Source: Streptomyces sp. NBC_01260 (GTDB lineage Bacteria > Actinomycetota > Actinomycetes > Streptomycetales > Streptomycetaceae). From it: a DNA stretch of 64,000 nucleotides. The stretch lies in NCBI RefSeq assembly GCF_036226405.1, contig NZ_CP108464.1, positions 4,836,001 through 4,900,000 on the forward strand, given 5' to 3'. Positions 12,344 through 24,400 of this stretch are shown here, in pieces; position 1 is the stretch's first letter, and each line of letters begins with the position of its first letter. Made by a program: the position numbers and the translations under genes. The notes under the pieces were generated by a model. The model ran no database searches. It saw nothing but the letters and a program-made list of their open reading frames with translations, and had not been told where the DNA came from.

Positions 12344-15300
12344 TGATTCCACTCTCGTTCGCTCAGCGCCGTCTGTGGTTCCTGGCGAAGCTCGAAGGCC
12401 CGAGCGCCACATACAACAGCCCCAATGTGCTGCGCCTTACCGGAACGCTCAACCGAGAGGCGCTGGAAGCGGCGTTTCGGGATGTGATCGGGCGGCACGA
12501 GGTGCTGCGCACCGTGTTCCCGGAGACCGACGGTGAGCCGTATCAGCGGGTTCTTTCATTGGATGAGGCTGATTTCGAGCTGACCGTCGCTGAAGTCGCT
12601 CCTGGAGAGCTGACGGATACGGTGGCCGCGTCGGCGCGGTACTCGTTTGATCTCGGTACGGAGATTCCGCTGCGGGCCTGGCTCTTCGCGACGGGCCCGG
12701 ACGAGCACGTCCTGATGGTCGTCGTGCATCACATTGCGAGCGACGCCTGGTCGTGGGGCCCGTTGGCGCGCGACCTGGCCGCGGCGTACGCGGCCCGGTG
12801 CGAGGGCGGGCAGCACGAGTGGAAGCCCCTGCCGGTTCAGTACGCGGACTACACCTTGTGGCAGCGGGAGTTGCTCGGCGACGCGAGCGACCCCGAGAGC
12901 GTCATGTCGCGTCAGCTGGCCTACTGGCGTGCAGCGTTGGCGGAGATCCCGGAAGAGCTGACGCTCCCGGCTGATCGCCCGAGGCCGGCAGTGGCTTCGC
13001 ACCGGGGACACACCGTTCCTTTGGAGGTGCCGGCCGAGGTGCATGAGCGGCTGGTCAGGGTGGCGCGTGATCGCGGTATGACCCTGTTCATGCTCATGCA
13101 GGCCGCCATGGCCGTGACACTCAACCGAGTGGGTGCGGGCACGGACATCCCGATCGGTTCGGCGATCGCCGGGCGTACCGACAAGGCCCTGGACGACCTG
13201 GTCGGCTTCTTTGTCAACACTCTGGTGATCCGTACCGACTTGTCCGGCGACCCAACCTTCGACGACGTTCTGGACCGTGTACGTGAAGCGGGAGTCGGGG
13301 CTTTCGAGCATCAGGATGTGCCGTTCGAGCGGCTCGTGGAGGAGCTCGCTCCGGTCCGCTCGCTGTCCCGCCATCCGCTGTTCCAGGTCATGCTGACGGT
13401 GCAGAACGCGGGTTCGTCGAGCCTGAGCCTGTCCGGGCTCCAGGCCGAAGGGCTGTCCGCGGGCGGGTCGGCCGCGAAGTTCGACCTGGAAATGTGGGTG
13501 GGCGAGAGGTTCGGCCCTCAGAGTGCACCGGCAGGCCTGCGCGGGGCTCTGATCGCCTCGGAGGACCTGTTCGACGTGGAGTCGGCCGAGCGTGTCGCAC
13601 GCCGTTGGGCGCGCGTGATCGAGGCACTCGCCGCCGATCCCCGCACTCGGCTCAGCGAGATCGACGTTCTCGATGCCGGTGAGCGTGACCGTCTGCTGAC
13701 GGAGTGGAATGACACGGCGATCGAGGTGGCGGATGCGATGCTGCCTGAGCTGTTCGCGGCTCAGGTGGCGCGGACCCCTGACGCCGTGGCGGTGGTTTCG
13801 CAGGGTGCGGAGGTCTCCTACACGGAGCTCGACGCGCGTGCGAACCGGCTGGCCCGGTTGCTGGTCGGCCGTGGCGTGCGCCGGGAGTCTGTGGTGGGCG
13901 TCGTGCTGGAGCGCGGCGTCGACACGGTGGTGGCGCTGCTGGCTGTGCTGAAGGCGGGAGGCGTGTACCTCCCGGTCGACCCGGAGTACCCGTCCGACCG
14001 GATCGCGTACATGCTGAAGGACTCGGCGACGGTCGCGGTGTTGGTGTCGGAGGCTACGGATTCGCTGGTGCCGCATTCCGTGGCCTCTGTGGTCCTCGAC
14101 TCGCCGGAGACGGTGGAGGCGCTGGCCGCGCTGTCGCCCGCGGACACTGACGGATGGGCGAAGCCGCTGCCCGGGAACTCCGCGTACGTGATCTACACGT
14201 CGGGCTCGACAGGCCGTCCCAAGGGTGTGGTCGCCCGGCACGAAGGCCTCAGCAACCTCTACGCCTTCCACCACTCCAAGGTGATGCCGCAGAGGTCCGG
14301 ACGCATGAAGGTGGCGTCCACCTACTCGTTCTCCTTCGACACTTCGTGGGAGGGCCTGCTGTGGATGGTGGCAGGTCACGAGCTGCATGTGATCAGCGAC
14401 GATGTACGCCGTGACGCGAGTGCCATGGTCCGGCATGTCGCGGAGCACGGAATCAATGTGCTGGACCTGACTCCGACGTACGCCGAACAGCTGGTGGCCC
14501 AGGGCCTGCTGGACAACCCCGAGTCACGCCCCGGCCTCATCGTGCTGGGTGGCGAGGCGGCCGGCAGCGCCCTGTGGGAGCGTATGCGAGGGGCGGAGGG
14601 AACTCAGGTCCTGAACGTCTACGGCCCGACCGAATCCACTGTGGACGCGCTGTGGTTCGACGCGGCGGACAGCGAGCGTCCGCTGGTGGGCCGGCCCGTC
14701 GCGAACACGCGCGCGTACGTGCTCGACCACCGGCTGCAGCCCGCTGCTGAGGGCACGGTCGGAGAGCTGTACTTGGCGGGTGCGGGGCTGGCCCGCGGCT
14801 ACCTGGGCCGAGCCGATCTGACGGGTGAGCGTTTTGTGGCGTGCCCGTTCGAGGCTGGTGTGCGGATGTACCGGACGGGTGACCTGGTGCGCTGGGACCG
14901 GGAAGGCCGCTTGGAGTACCTGGGGCGGGCGGACGACCAGGTCAAGATCCGTGGCTTCCGGATTGAGCCTGGCGAAATCCAGACGCTCCTCACAAGTCAT
15001 CCCTCGGTGGCCCAGGCAGCGGCCGTGGTGTCGCGGGCGTGGACCAATGGAGACCTGCGCCTCGTCGCCTACGTCGTGCCGTCCGACGACCAGGATGCCG
15101 TTGACGGCGCTGCGCTGTCCGAGGCCGTCCGAGCGTTCGCGGCTGAGCGGGTGCCGCAGTACATGGTGCCCGCTGCCGTGATCGTCCTCGACGCGCTGCC
15201 GTTGACGGTGAATGGGAAGCTCGACCGCGAGGCCCTGCCCGCCCCCGACTTCGCCGCGATCGCCGGCACCGGCCGCGGTCCTGCCACCGTGCAGGAAGAG

Positions 15301-15480
15301 ATCCTCTGTCAGACCTTCGCCGAGGTTCTGGGCCTGCCCTCGGTCGGTGTGGACGGCGACTTCTTCGCGCTGGGCGGGCATTCGCTGCTTGCGGTGTCGT
15401 TGGTGGAGCGGCTGCGGGGCCGGGGTGTGTCGGTTTCGGTGCGTGCGTTGTTCCAGACGCCTACACCGGCCGGACTCGCG
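12343..15480 (+). other. NRPS module 5 (C-A-PCP), substrate unassigned
   Basis: N-terminal C domain of the second subunit, which accepts the Asp4 chain in trans. Its motif is HHIASDA, with the Ala codon at 12745-12747. The A core is FDTSWEG and the pocket D-T-W-D-V-G-V-V-D, related to module 1 but with D in place of N at the 278 position. The PCP is of the [14 protein letters not shown] type, seen before the dual C domains. Residue 5 should be epimerised by the following dual C. Confidence 0.8.
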
Positions 15481-18400
15481 GCCGCGGCAGGGCCGGCTGA
15501 GGTCACGGTTCCGCCGAACCTGATTCCTGCGGGCGCAGCGGAGATCACGCCGGACATGCTTCCACTGGTCGACCTCTCACCCGAAGAGATCGAGCGGATT
15601 GTCGCGCAGGTTCCGGGAGGCGCCGCCAATGTCGCGGATGTCTACCCGTTGGCTTCGCTTCAGGAAGGGATGTTCTTCCACTACTTGCTGCAGGCCGACA
15701 GCGATGTCGACGTGTACGCGTCGCCGAGGGTCGTCGGATTCGAGTCGCGGGGACGCCTCGACGCGTTCCTCGCAGCCTTGCAGCGAGTGGTGGACCGGCA
15801 CGACATCTACCGCACGGCGATCGTGTGGGAGGGCGTGCGTGAGCCGGTCCAAGTCGTGGTGCGCGAAGCGGTGCTTCCCGTTGAGGAGGTCGTGCTCGAG
15901 GACCAGGGATCTGACGCGGTGGAGCAGCTGCTGGACGTGTGCGGTTCGAGGATGGACATGGGCAGTGCTCCGCTGATCCGGGTGCACGTCACTGCCGAGC
16001 CGGGCGGGAACCGGTGGCTCGCGCTGCTGCGCATCCATCACCTGGTGCAGGACCACACCACGCAGGACGTGCTGCTCGCGGAGCTGCGCGCGTTTTTGAC
16101 CGGGCGCGAGGAATCGCTGCCCGAGCCGCTGCCGTTCCGCAACTTCGTGGCGCAGGCCCGTCTTGGTGTGTCGCGCGAGGAGCACGAGCGCTACTTCGCC
16201 GGGCTCCTCGGCGACGTGGAGGAGACCACGGCACCGTACGGACTGCTGGACGTCCATGGCGACGGCAGCGGCGTCGAGCGCGCGCGCATGCTCGTCGACG
16301 ACGCTGTGGCCGAACAGATCCGTGACCTGGCGGGCTCCCTCGGGGGCAGCGCGGCCACCGTGTTCCATCTCGCCTGGGCGCGGGTGCTGTCTGCCCTCAG
16401 TGGCCGGGATGACGTCGTCTTCGGCACGGTCCTGTTCGGCCGCATGAACGCCGGCATCGGCGCGGACCGGGTTCCGGGACTCTTCATCAACACCCTGCCG
16501 GTGCGTGTGCGTGCCGGCGCGTCCGGTGTCGGGGAGTCTCTGTCCGGGTTGCGGGAGCAGTTGGCCGAGCTGTTGGTGCATGAGCATGCGCCGTTGGCGT
16601 TGGCTCAGCAGGCCAGTGGTGTGCAGGGTGACAGCCCGTTGTTCACCTCGATCTTCAACTACCGGTACAGCAACAACGCTCAGGCAGGAACCGGCCAGCA
16701 GACTGACGCCGGGGCCGAGGGCATCAGCACGGTGTTCACGCGGGACGTCACCAACTACCCGGTGTCCGTTGCCGTCGACGACAGAGGAATTGGCTTCGGT
16801 CTGACGGTCGACTCGGTGGGACCGGCCGACCCGGAGCAGGTGTGCAGGCTGCTCCACACCTGCGTAGAGAACCTTGTGGCCGCCCTGTCCGGCAACTCGG
16901 AATCCCGCATGTCGGCGGTGGATGTGCTCGACGCCGGTGAGCGGGAGCGCGTCCTCGCCGAGTGGAACGACACCCGGGTCGAGACGGCGTGCTCGACTGT
17001 GCCGGAGTTGTTTGCGGGGCAGGTGGTGCGTTCGGCGGATGCGGTTGCTGTGGTGTCGGGTGGTGTGGGGGTTTCGTTTGCGGAGTTGGATGGTCGGGCG
17101 AGTCGGCTGGCGCATTATCTGAGGTCTCAGGGTGTGGGTGCGCAGTCGGTGGTGGGTTTGTGTCTGCCGCGTGGTGTGGTGATGGTCGAGGCGATTTTGG
17201 GGGTGTGGCGTGCGGGGGCGGCTTATGTGCCGTTGGATCCGGAGTATCCGGCGGACCGGTTGGCGTTCATGCTTGCTGACAGTCGTGCGTCGGTTCTGAT
17301 CGGTACCGGTGAGGTGCTTGATGATCTGCCGGTGGGCCGTATCCGTACGCTGGATCTGGATGATCCGATGGTGGTCGGTGCGCTGGCCGTTCAGCCGACG
17401 ACGGCACCTGAACTCGCTCTCCACCGCGACGAGCTCGCCTACGTGATGTACACCTCCGGATCCACGGGCGTGTCGAAGGGCGTGGCGGTCACTCACGGCG
17501 GCCTTGCTAACTACGTGACCTGGGCCGCGCAGGCGTACGGGATGGAAGAAGGCGGCGGAGGCGCCGCCCTGCACTCGTCGCTCGCGTTCGACCTGACGGT
17601 CACGAGCGTCCTTGTCCCGCTGGTGTCGGGTTCGGCCGTGGTGGTCAGCGAGGCCGGTGGCGCCGAGGGGCTCGCGGAGCTCGTGCGGAACCATGATGAG
17701 TTCGGTCTAGTGAAGGTGGTGCCGGGGCATCTGCCGCTGCTGGCTGAGACGCTGTCGGCCGCCGAGGTCGAGAACGCGGCACGGCGTCTGGTCGTGGGTG
17801 GTGAGGCTCTGCCGGGTGCGGATGTCAGTGCTTGGCTGGAGCGGGTGCCGCGATCGGTGGTGATCAACGAGTATGGCCCGACCGAGACGGTGGTCGGCTG
17901 CTGCATCTTCGAGGTGACGGTCGGCGACGCCGTCGGAGAGGTTGTGCCGATCGGCCGTCCGGTCGCCAACACACAGCTGTACGTGCTCGACGGGCAGCTC
18001 CAGCCGGTGCCGGTGGGTGTCGCGGGTGAGCTCTACATCGCCGGTGATCAGTTGGCGCGGGGATACGCGGGGCGTGCGGGTCTGACGTCGGAGCGGTTCA
18101 TCGCGTGCCCCTTCGAGACCGGTACGCGCATGTACCGGTCCGGTGACTTGGCTCGTTGGTCAGCGGATGGGCAGTTGGTGTTCCTCGGCCGGGCGGACGA
18201 GCAGGTGAAGATCCGCGGGTTCCGCGTGGAGCCGGGCGAGGTGCAGGGCGTACTGGTGGGACATCGGGCCGTGGCCCAGGCCGCCGTGGTCGCCCGTGAG
18301 GATCTGCCGGGCGACAAGCGACTCGTCGCCTACGTGGTGCCCGCAGACGAGGAGAACGCCGACGAGCTTGCCGCGCTGGTCGAGGAGTTCGCTGCCGAGC

Positions 18401-21400
18401 GGCTGCCGGAGCACATGGTGCCGTCTGCGGTCGCCGTCCTGAACGCGCTGCCGCTGACGGTGAACGGAAAGCTGGACCGCAAGGCCCTGCCCGCCCCTGA
18501 CTACGCGGCGGGATCCTCCGGTGCGCGTCGCGGTCCTGTGACCCTGCAGGAGGAGATTCTCTGCGGCGCGTTCGCTCAGGTTCTCGGCCTGGAGAGCGTC
18601 GGTGTCGACGACGACTTCTTCGAGCTCGGCGGGCACTCGCTTCTCGCGACGCGACTGTCGAGCCGTGTGCGGGCGGTCCTTGGCGTGGAACTGCCGATGC
18701 GTGCTCTGTTCGATGCGCCGACACCGGCCGGCGTCGCCGCCCGCCTGGGGGCCGAGGGCACGGCACGGACCGCGCTGGCGCCGATGCAGCGTCCGGAGCG
18801 GGTTCCGCTGTCGTACGCGCAGCAGCGACTGTGGTTCATCGGGCAGCTGGAAGGCCCGAGCGCCACTTACAACATCCCGATGACACTGCGCCTGACGGGC
18901 GCGCTGAACCGCACCGCACTCGAAGACGCACTGCGGGACATCATCGGCCGGCACGAGGTGCTGCGCACTGTGTTCCCCGCGTTCGACGGACGGCCCTGCC
19001 AGCGGATTCTGCCCGTGGAAGAGAGCGGCTTCGGCCTGACCGTCACTAGCGTGACGCAGGAAGGCCTCACGGATGCCCTGGCCGATGCGATGGGGCTCGG
19101 CTTCGATCTGGCCGCGGAGATACCTCTGCGGGCCACGTTGTTCGAGGTGACCCCGGACGAGAGCGTTCTGCTGCTGCTGGTGCACCACATCGCCGGTGAC
19201 GGATGGGCGACCGCTCCGCTGGCAAGGGACCTGACACTCGCCTACGCGGCTCGCGTCGAGGGCCGCGTTCCGGAGTGGACTCCGCTGCCCGTGCAGTACG
19301 CGGATTACGCCCTGTGGCAGCGGGAGCTGCTGGGGGAGGAGAACGACGAGGGCAGCCTCTTGTCCGCTCAGGTCGGCTACTGGCGCGAGGTGCTCTCCGA
19401 CCTGCCTCAGGAGCTGGAACTCCCCTTCGACAAGCCGCGTCCGGCGGTGGCGTCCCACCAGGGACACCGCGTGCCTCTGGACCTCTCGGCCGAACTGCAC
19501 GCACGCCTCCTCGAAGTGGCTCGTGCCGAGGGCGTGACGGTGTTCATGGTGCTGCAGGCCGCCCTCGCGGCACTGTTGTCCCGGCTCGGTGCCGGCACGG
19601 ACATCCCGATCGGCTCCGCGACCGCGGGGCGCACGGATGAAGCACTGGACGATCTGGTCGGATCGTTCGTCAACACCCTGGTGATCCGCACGGACCTGTC
19701 GGGCGACCCGACCTTCACCGAGCTGCTCTCTCGGGTGCGGGAGAGCGGACTTGGTGCGTACGCCCATCAGGATGTGCCGTTCGAGCGGCTCGTGGAGGAG
19801 CTGGCCCCGGACCGCTCGCTCGCCAGGCACCCGCTGTTCCAGATCATGCTCACCCTGCAGAACAACGCCCGAGCGGTCCTGGACATGCCGGGAGTGCGGG
19901 CCGGTGGTCTGCCGGCCGGAACAGGTGGGCAGACCGGGGCCACCAGCGTGAAGTTCGACCTGGAGGTGACCGCCGCCGAGACGTTTGACGCGGAGGGCGC
20001 TCCGGCCGGACTGCGTGGTGCGATCGTCGCCGCGGCGGATCTCTTCGACACGGAGTCGGTCGAGCGATTCGTGACACGGTGGGCACGTGTCCTGGAAGCG
20101 CTGGCCGGTGACCCGAGCCTGCGGCTGAGCACGGTCGACGTGCTGGGCGACGCGGAGCGCCGACAGATCGAGGAGTGGAACGACACCGCACGCACCCTGC
20201 CGGACGCGCTGGTGCCGGAGCTGTTCGCTCAGCGGGCGGCCGCCGACCCCACCGCGGTCGCGGTGGTGTGCGACGGCGTCGAGGTGTCGTATGCGGAGCT
20301 GGAGGAGCGGTCCAACCGTCTGGCGCACTACCTCAGGGCTCAGGGCGTGGGCTCCCGGAGCGTGGTGGGGCTGTGCCTGCCCCGCGGGGTGGACATCGTG
20401 GTCGCCCTGTTCGGTGTGTGGAAGGCGGGTGCGGCCTACGTGCCGCTGGACCCGGAATACCCCTCCGACCGGCTCGCGTTCATGCTCGCCGACTCCGAGG
20501 TCGACGTCCTCGTAGGGATCGGAGGGTCGACCGCGGAGCTGAGCGCGGCCCACGTCGTCATGCTGGATGACCCGGAGGTGCTCGCGGCGCTCGCCGCGGC
20601 GCCGACGACGGCACCTGAGATCACGCTGGTGCCGAAGCAGCTGGCTTACGTGATCTACACCTCGGGCTCGACGGGCCGTCCGAAGGGCGTGCAGGCCACG
20701 CACGGCGGACTGACGAACCTCGCGGTGGCGTTGGGGCCGGTCCTCGGCGCGGCGCCTGGCGTTCCGGTACTGCAGTTCGCCTCGTTCAGCTTCGACGCGT
20801 CCGTACTGGATGTGGCGGTGACCCTGGTGGCTGGAGGCACTCTGGTGGTTGCCGCCCCGGCCGAACGGTCGGACACGGAGCTGTTGGTGGGCATGGTCCG
20901 CGATGCGGGCGTGCGGTCGACCAGCGTGGTGCCGTCGCTGCTCGGGGTGCTCGAGCCCGGGGAGCTTCCGGACGTCTCCACCATCCTGGTGGGCGCGGAA
21001 CCGATCGGCGTGCAGCAGGCCGATGCCTGGGCGCGCGGACGGCGCCTCGTCAACACGTACGGTCCCACCGAGGCGACCGTGATGGTGACCACCGGGGTCG
21101 TCGACCCCGGGTGCGGGCCGGTGGTCCCCATGGGGGCACCGATCGCCAACACACGCCTGTTCGTGCTCGACGACTCGCTGAACCCCGTTCCGGCAGGCGT
21201 TGCAGGCGGGTTGTACCTGGCCGGTGCCGGGCTCGCGCAGGGCTATGCGCGACGGCCCGACCTGACCGCTGAGCGCTTCGTAGCCTGCCCGTTCGGGACG
21301 CCCGGTGAACGGATGTACCACACCGGGGACCGGGCACGGTGGACCGACGACGGACAGCTGGTCTTCGCAGGGCGTGCGGACGAACAGCTGAAGATCCGCG

Positions 21401-24400
21401 GCTTCCGGATCGAGCCGGGGGAGATCGCGGAGGTGCTCGCCGGACATCCGGAGGTGGCGCAAGCCGTGGTGCTCCCCGTCGAAGACTCGGCCGGGGAGCA
21501 GCAGTTGATCGCCTATGCCGTGCCGTCCGGCCAGGACGCGGACACCGGCTCGCTCGTCGGGGAACTGCGAGGCTTCGCCACCGGCAAGCTGCCGGGGTAC
21601 ATGGTGCCCGCGGCCATCGTCCTCATCGACGCTGTGCCGTTGACGTCGAACGGGAAGCTCGACCGGGCGGCGCTGCCCGCACCGGACTTCGCCGCGGCGG
21701 CCGGCGCGGGCCGGGCGCCCGCCACCGTGCAGGAGGAGATCATCTGCGGCGTGTTCGCAGAGGTGCTCGGACTGCCCGAAGTGGGAGTCGACGACGGCTT
21801 CTTCGCGCTGGGCGGGCATTCGCTGCTTGCGGTGTCGTTGGTGGAGCGGCTGCGTGGCCGGGGTGTGTCGGTGTCGGTGCGTGCGTTGTTCCAGACGCCC
21901 ACACCGGCTGGACTCGCGGCCGCGGCAGGGCCTGAGCACGTAGTGGTCCCGCAGAACGGGATACCTGACGGCGCGCAGGAGATCACCCCCGAGATGCTGC
22001 CGCTGGTCGACCTCACGGCCGAGGAGATCGCGCGTGTCGTCGCGGGGGTGGAGGGCGGTGCGGCCAACATCGCGGACGTGTACCCGCTCGCCCCGCTCCA
22101 GGAGGGCTTCCTCTTCCACCACCTGCTGGCGGACGGCGGAGATGACACCTACGCCATCCCGACGGTGCTCGGGTTCGACTCGCGGGATCGGCTGGACGCT
22201 CTCCTCGAAGCATTGCAGCGGGTGGTCGCGCGGCACGACATCTACCGCACTGCGATCGTGTGGGAAGGCCTGCGCGAGCCGGCCCAGGTGGTGGTGCGTC
22301 AGGCGGTGCTGCCGATCCAGGAGGTCGTGCTCGACTGCCATGGCACCGCACCCGCACAGCAGTTGATGGCGGCAGCAGGCGTCGGCATGGACTTGAGCCG
22401 CGCCCCCTTGATCGACGTACACACGGCTGCCGAACCGAACGGCGACGGGTGGCTGGCACTGATTCGCATCCACCACCTGGTGCAGGACCACACCACGCAG
22501 GAAGCGCTGCTGGGAGAGCTGCGTGCGTTCCTCTCCGGGCAGGGCGATTCACTGTCCGAGCCGCTGCCGTTCCGCAACTTCGTGGCGCAGGCCCGCCTTG
22601 GCGTCTCGCGCGAGGAGCACGAGCGCTACTTCGCCGAGCTCCTCGGCGACGTGGAGGAGACAACCGCTCCCTATGGTCTGCTCGACGTCCTCAGCGGCGG
22701 AGCGGACGCCGAGCGGGCACTGCTCCTCCTGGATGGAGAACTGGCACGACAGGTACGTCAGTTGGCGAGCAGGCTCGGTGTGAGCGCGGCCACCGTCTTC
22801 CACTTGGCGTGGGCGCGAGTACTGGCCACGGTGAGCGGCCGGGACGACGTGGTGTTCGGCACGGTGCTCTTCGGCCGCATGAACGCCGGAGAGGGCGCGG
22901 ACCGGGTGCAAGGCCCCTTCCTCAACACCCTGCCGGTGCGTGTACGGGTCGACACGACCGGTGTCGGGGAGTCTCTGTCCGGGTTGCGGGAGCAGTTGGC
23001 CGAGCTGTTGGTGCATGAGCATGCGCCGTTGGCGCTGGCGCAGCAGGCCAGTGGTGTGCAGGGTGACAGCCCGTTGTTCACCTCGATCTTCAACTACCGG
23101 CACCGCCACAGTGCGACCGACGGAGCGGACGAGGCGCGTGGCACCGAATCTCAAGGCATCCGGACCGTCTTCACGCGGGACATCACCAACTACCCGGTGT
23201 CTGTAGCCGTGGACGACACCACGGCCGGATTCGTCCTGAAGGTCGGCGCGGTAGCCCCCGTCGACCCGGAGCAGATGTGCAAGCTGCTGTACACCTGCGT
23301 AGAGAACCTTGTGGTCGCCCTGGAGCAGGCTCCGGAGACCGGGATGTCTGCGGTGGACGTCCTCGACGCGGATGAGCGGGATCAGGTCCTGACGGAGTGG
23401 AACGATACCGAGGCCGACATTGAGACCGCACTGCTACCGGAGTTGTTTGCGGGGCAGGTGGTGCGTTCGGCGGATGCGGTTGCTGTGGTGTCGGGTGGTG
23501 TGGGGGTTTCGTTTGCGGAGTTGGATGGTCGGGCGAGTCGGCTGGCGCATTATCTGAGGTCTCAGGGTGTGGGTGCGCAGTCGGTGGTGGGTTTGTGTCT
23601 GCCGCGTGGTGTGGTGATGGTCGAGGCGATTTTGGGGGTGTGGCGTGCGGGGGCGGCTTATGTGCCGTTGGATCCGGAGTATCCGGCGGACCGGTTGGCG
23701 TTCATGCTTGCTGACAGTCGTGCGTCGGTTCTGATCGGTACCGGTGAGGTGCTTGATGATCTGCCGGTGGGCCGTATCCGTACGCTGGATCTGGATGATC
23801 CGATGGTGGTCGGTGCGCTGGCCGTTCAGCCGACGACGGCACCTGAACTCGCTCTCCACCGCGACGAGCTCGCCTACGTGATGTACACCTCCGGATCCAC
23901 AGGACGCCCTAAGGGCGTGCAGGTCACGCACGGAGCGATGGCGAACCTGGCGGTGACCGCGGGGCCGAACCTCGGTGCGGTCGCCGGCGCTCGTCTCCTG
24001 CAGTTCGCTTCGTTCAGTTTCGACGCGTCTGTGCTGGACGTGGCGGCGACGCTTGCTGCGGGTGCCACATTGGTGGTGGCCAACGAGGCCGAGCGCGCGG
24101 ATACCGGCCTCCTGGTCAGCATGATCCGCGAGCAGGGGGTGCAGGCGGTCAACGTGCCGCCGCCGCTGCTCGGCGTGCTCGACCCGACGGCACTGCCGGA
24201 CGTGACCACTGTGCAGGTCGGCGCCGAGGCGATTCCCGTGGAGCAGGCCGCACGGTGGAGCTCCGGTCGACGCCTGGTGCATGCCTATGGCCCGACCGAG
24301 TCGACCGTGATGGTCACCGGGGGCTTCGTGGACGGCTCGGGACCGGTGGTCCCCATGGGCTCTCCGATCGCCAACACCAAGGTCTTCGTACTGGACGGCT

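Noticed and set aside
18160..22491. Very long open frame on the minus strand (over 1400 codons)
   Set aside because: It is antisense to the NRPS, rich in Arg, His, Gln and Asp, as expected from the complement of high-GC coding DNA. It has no domain match or ribosome binding site.
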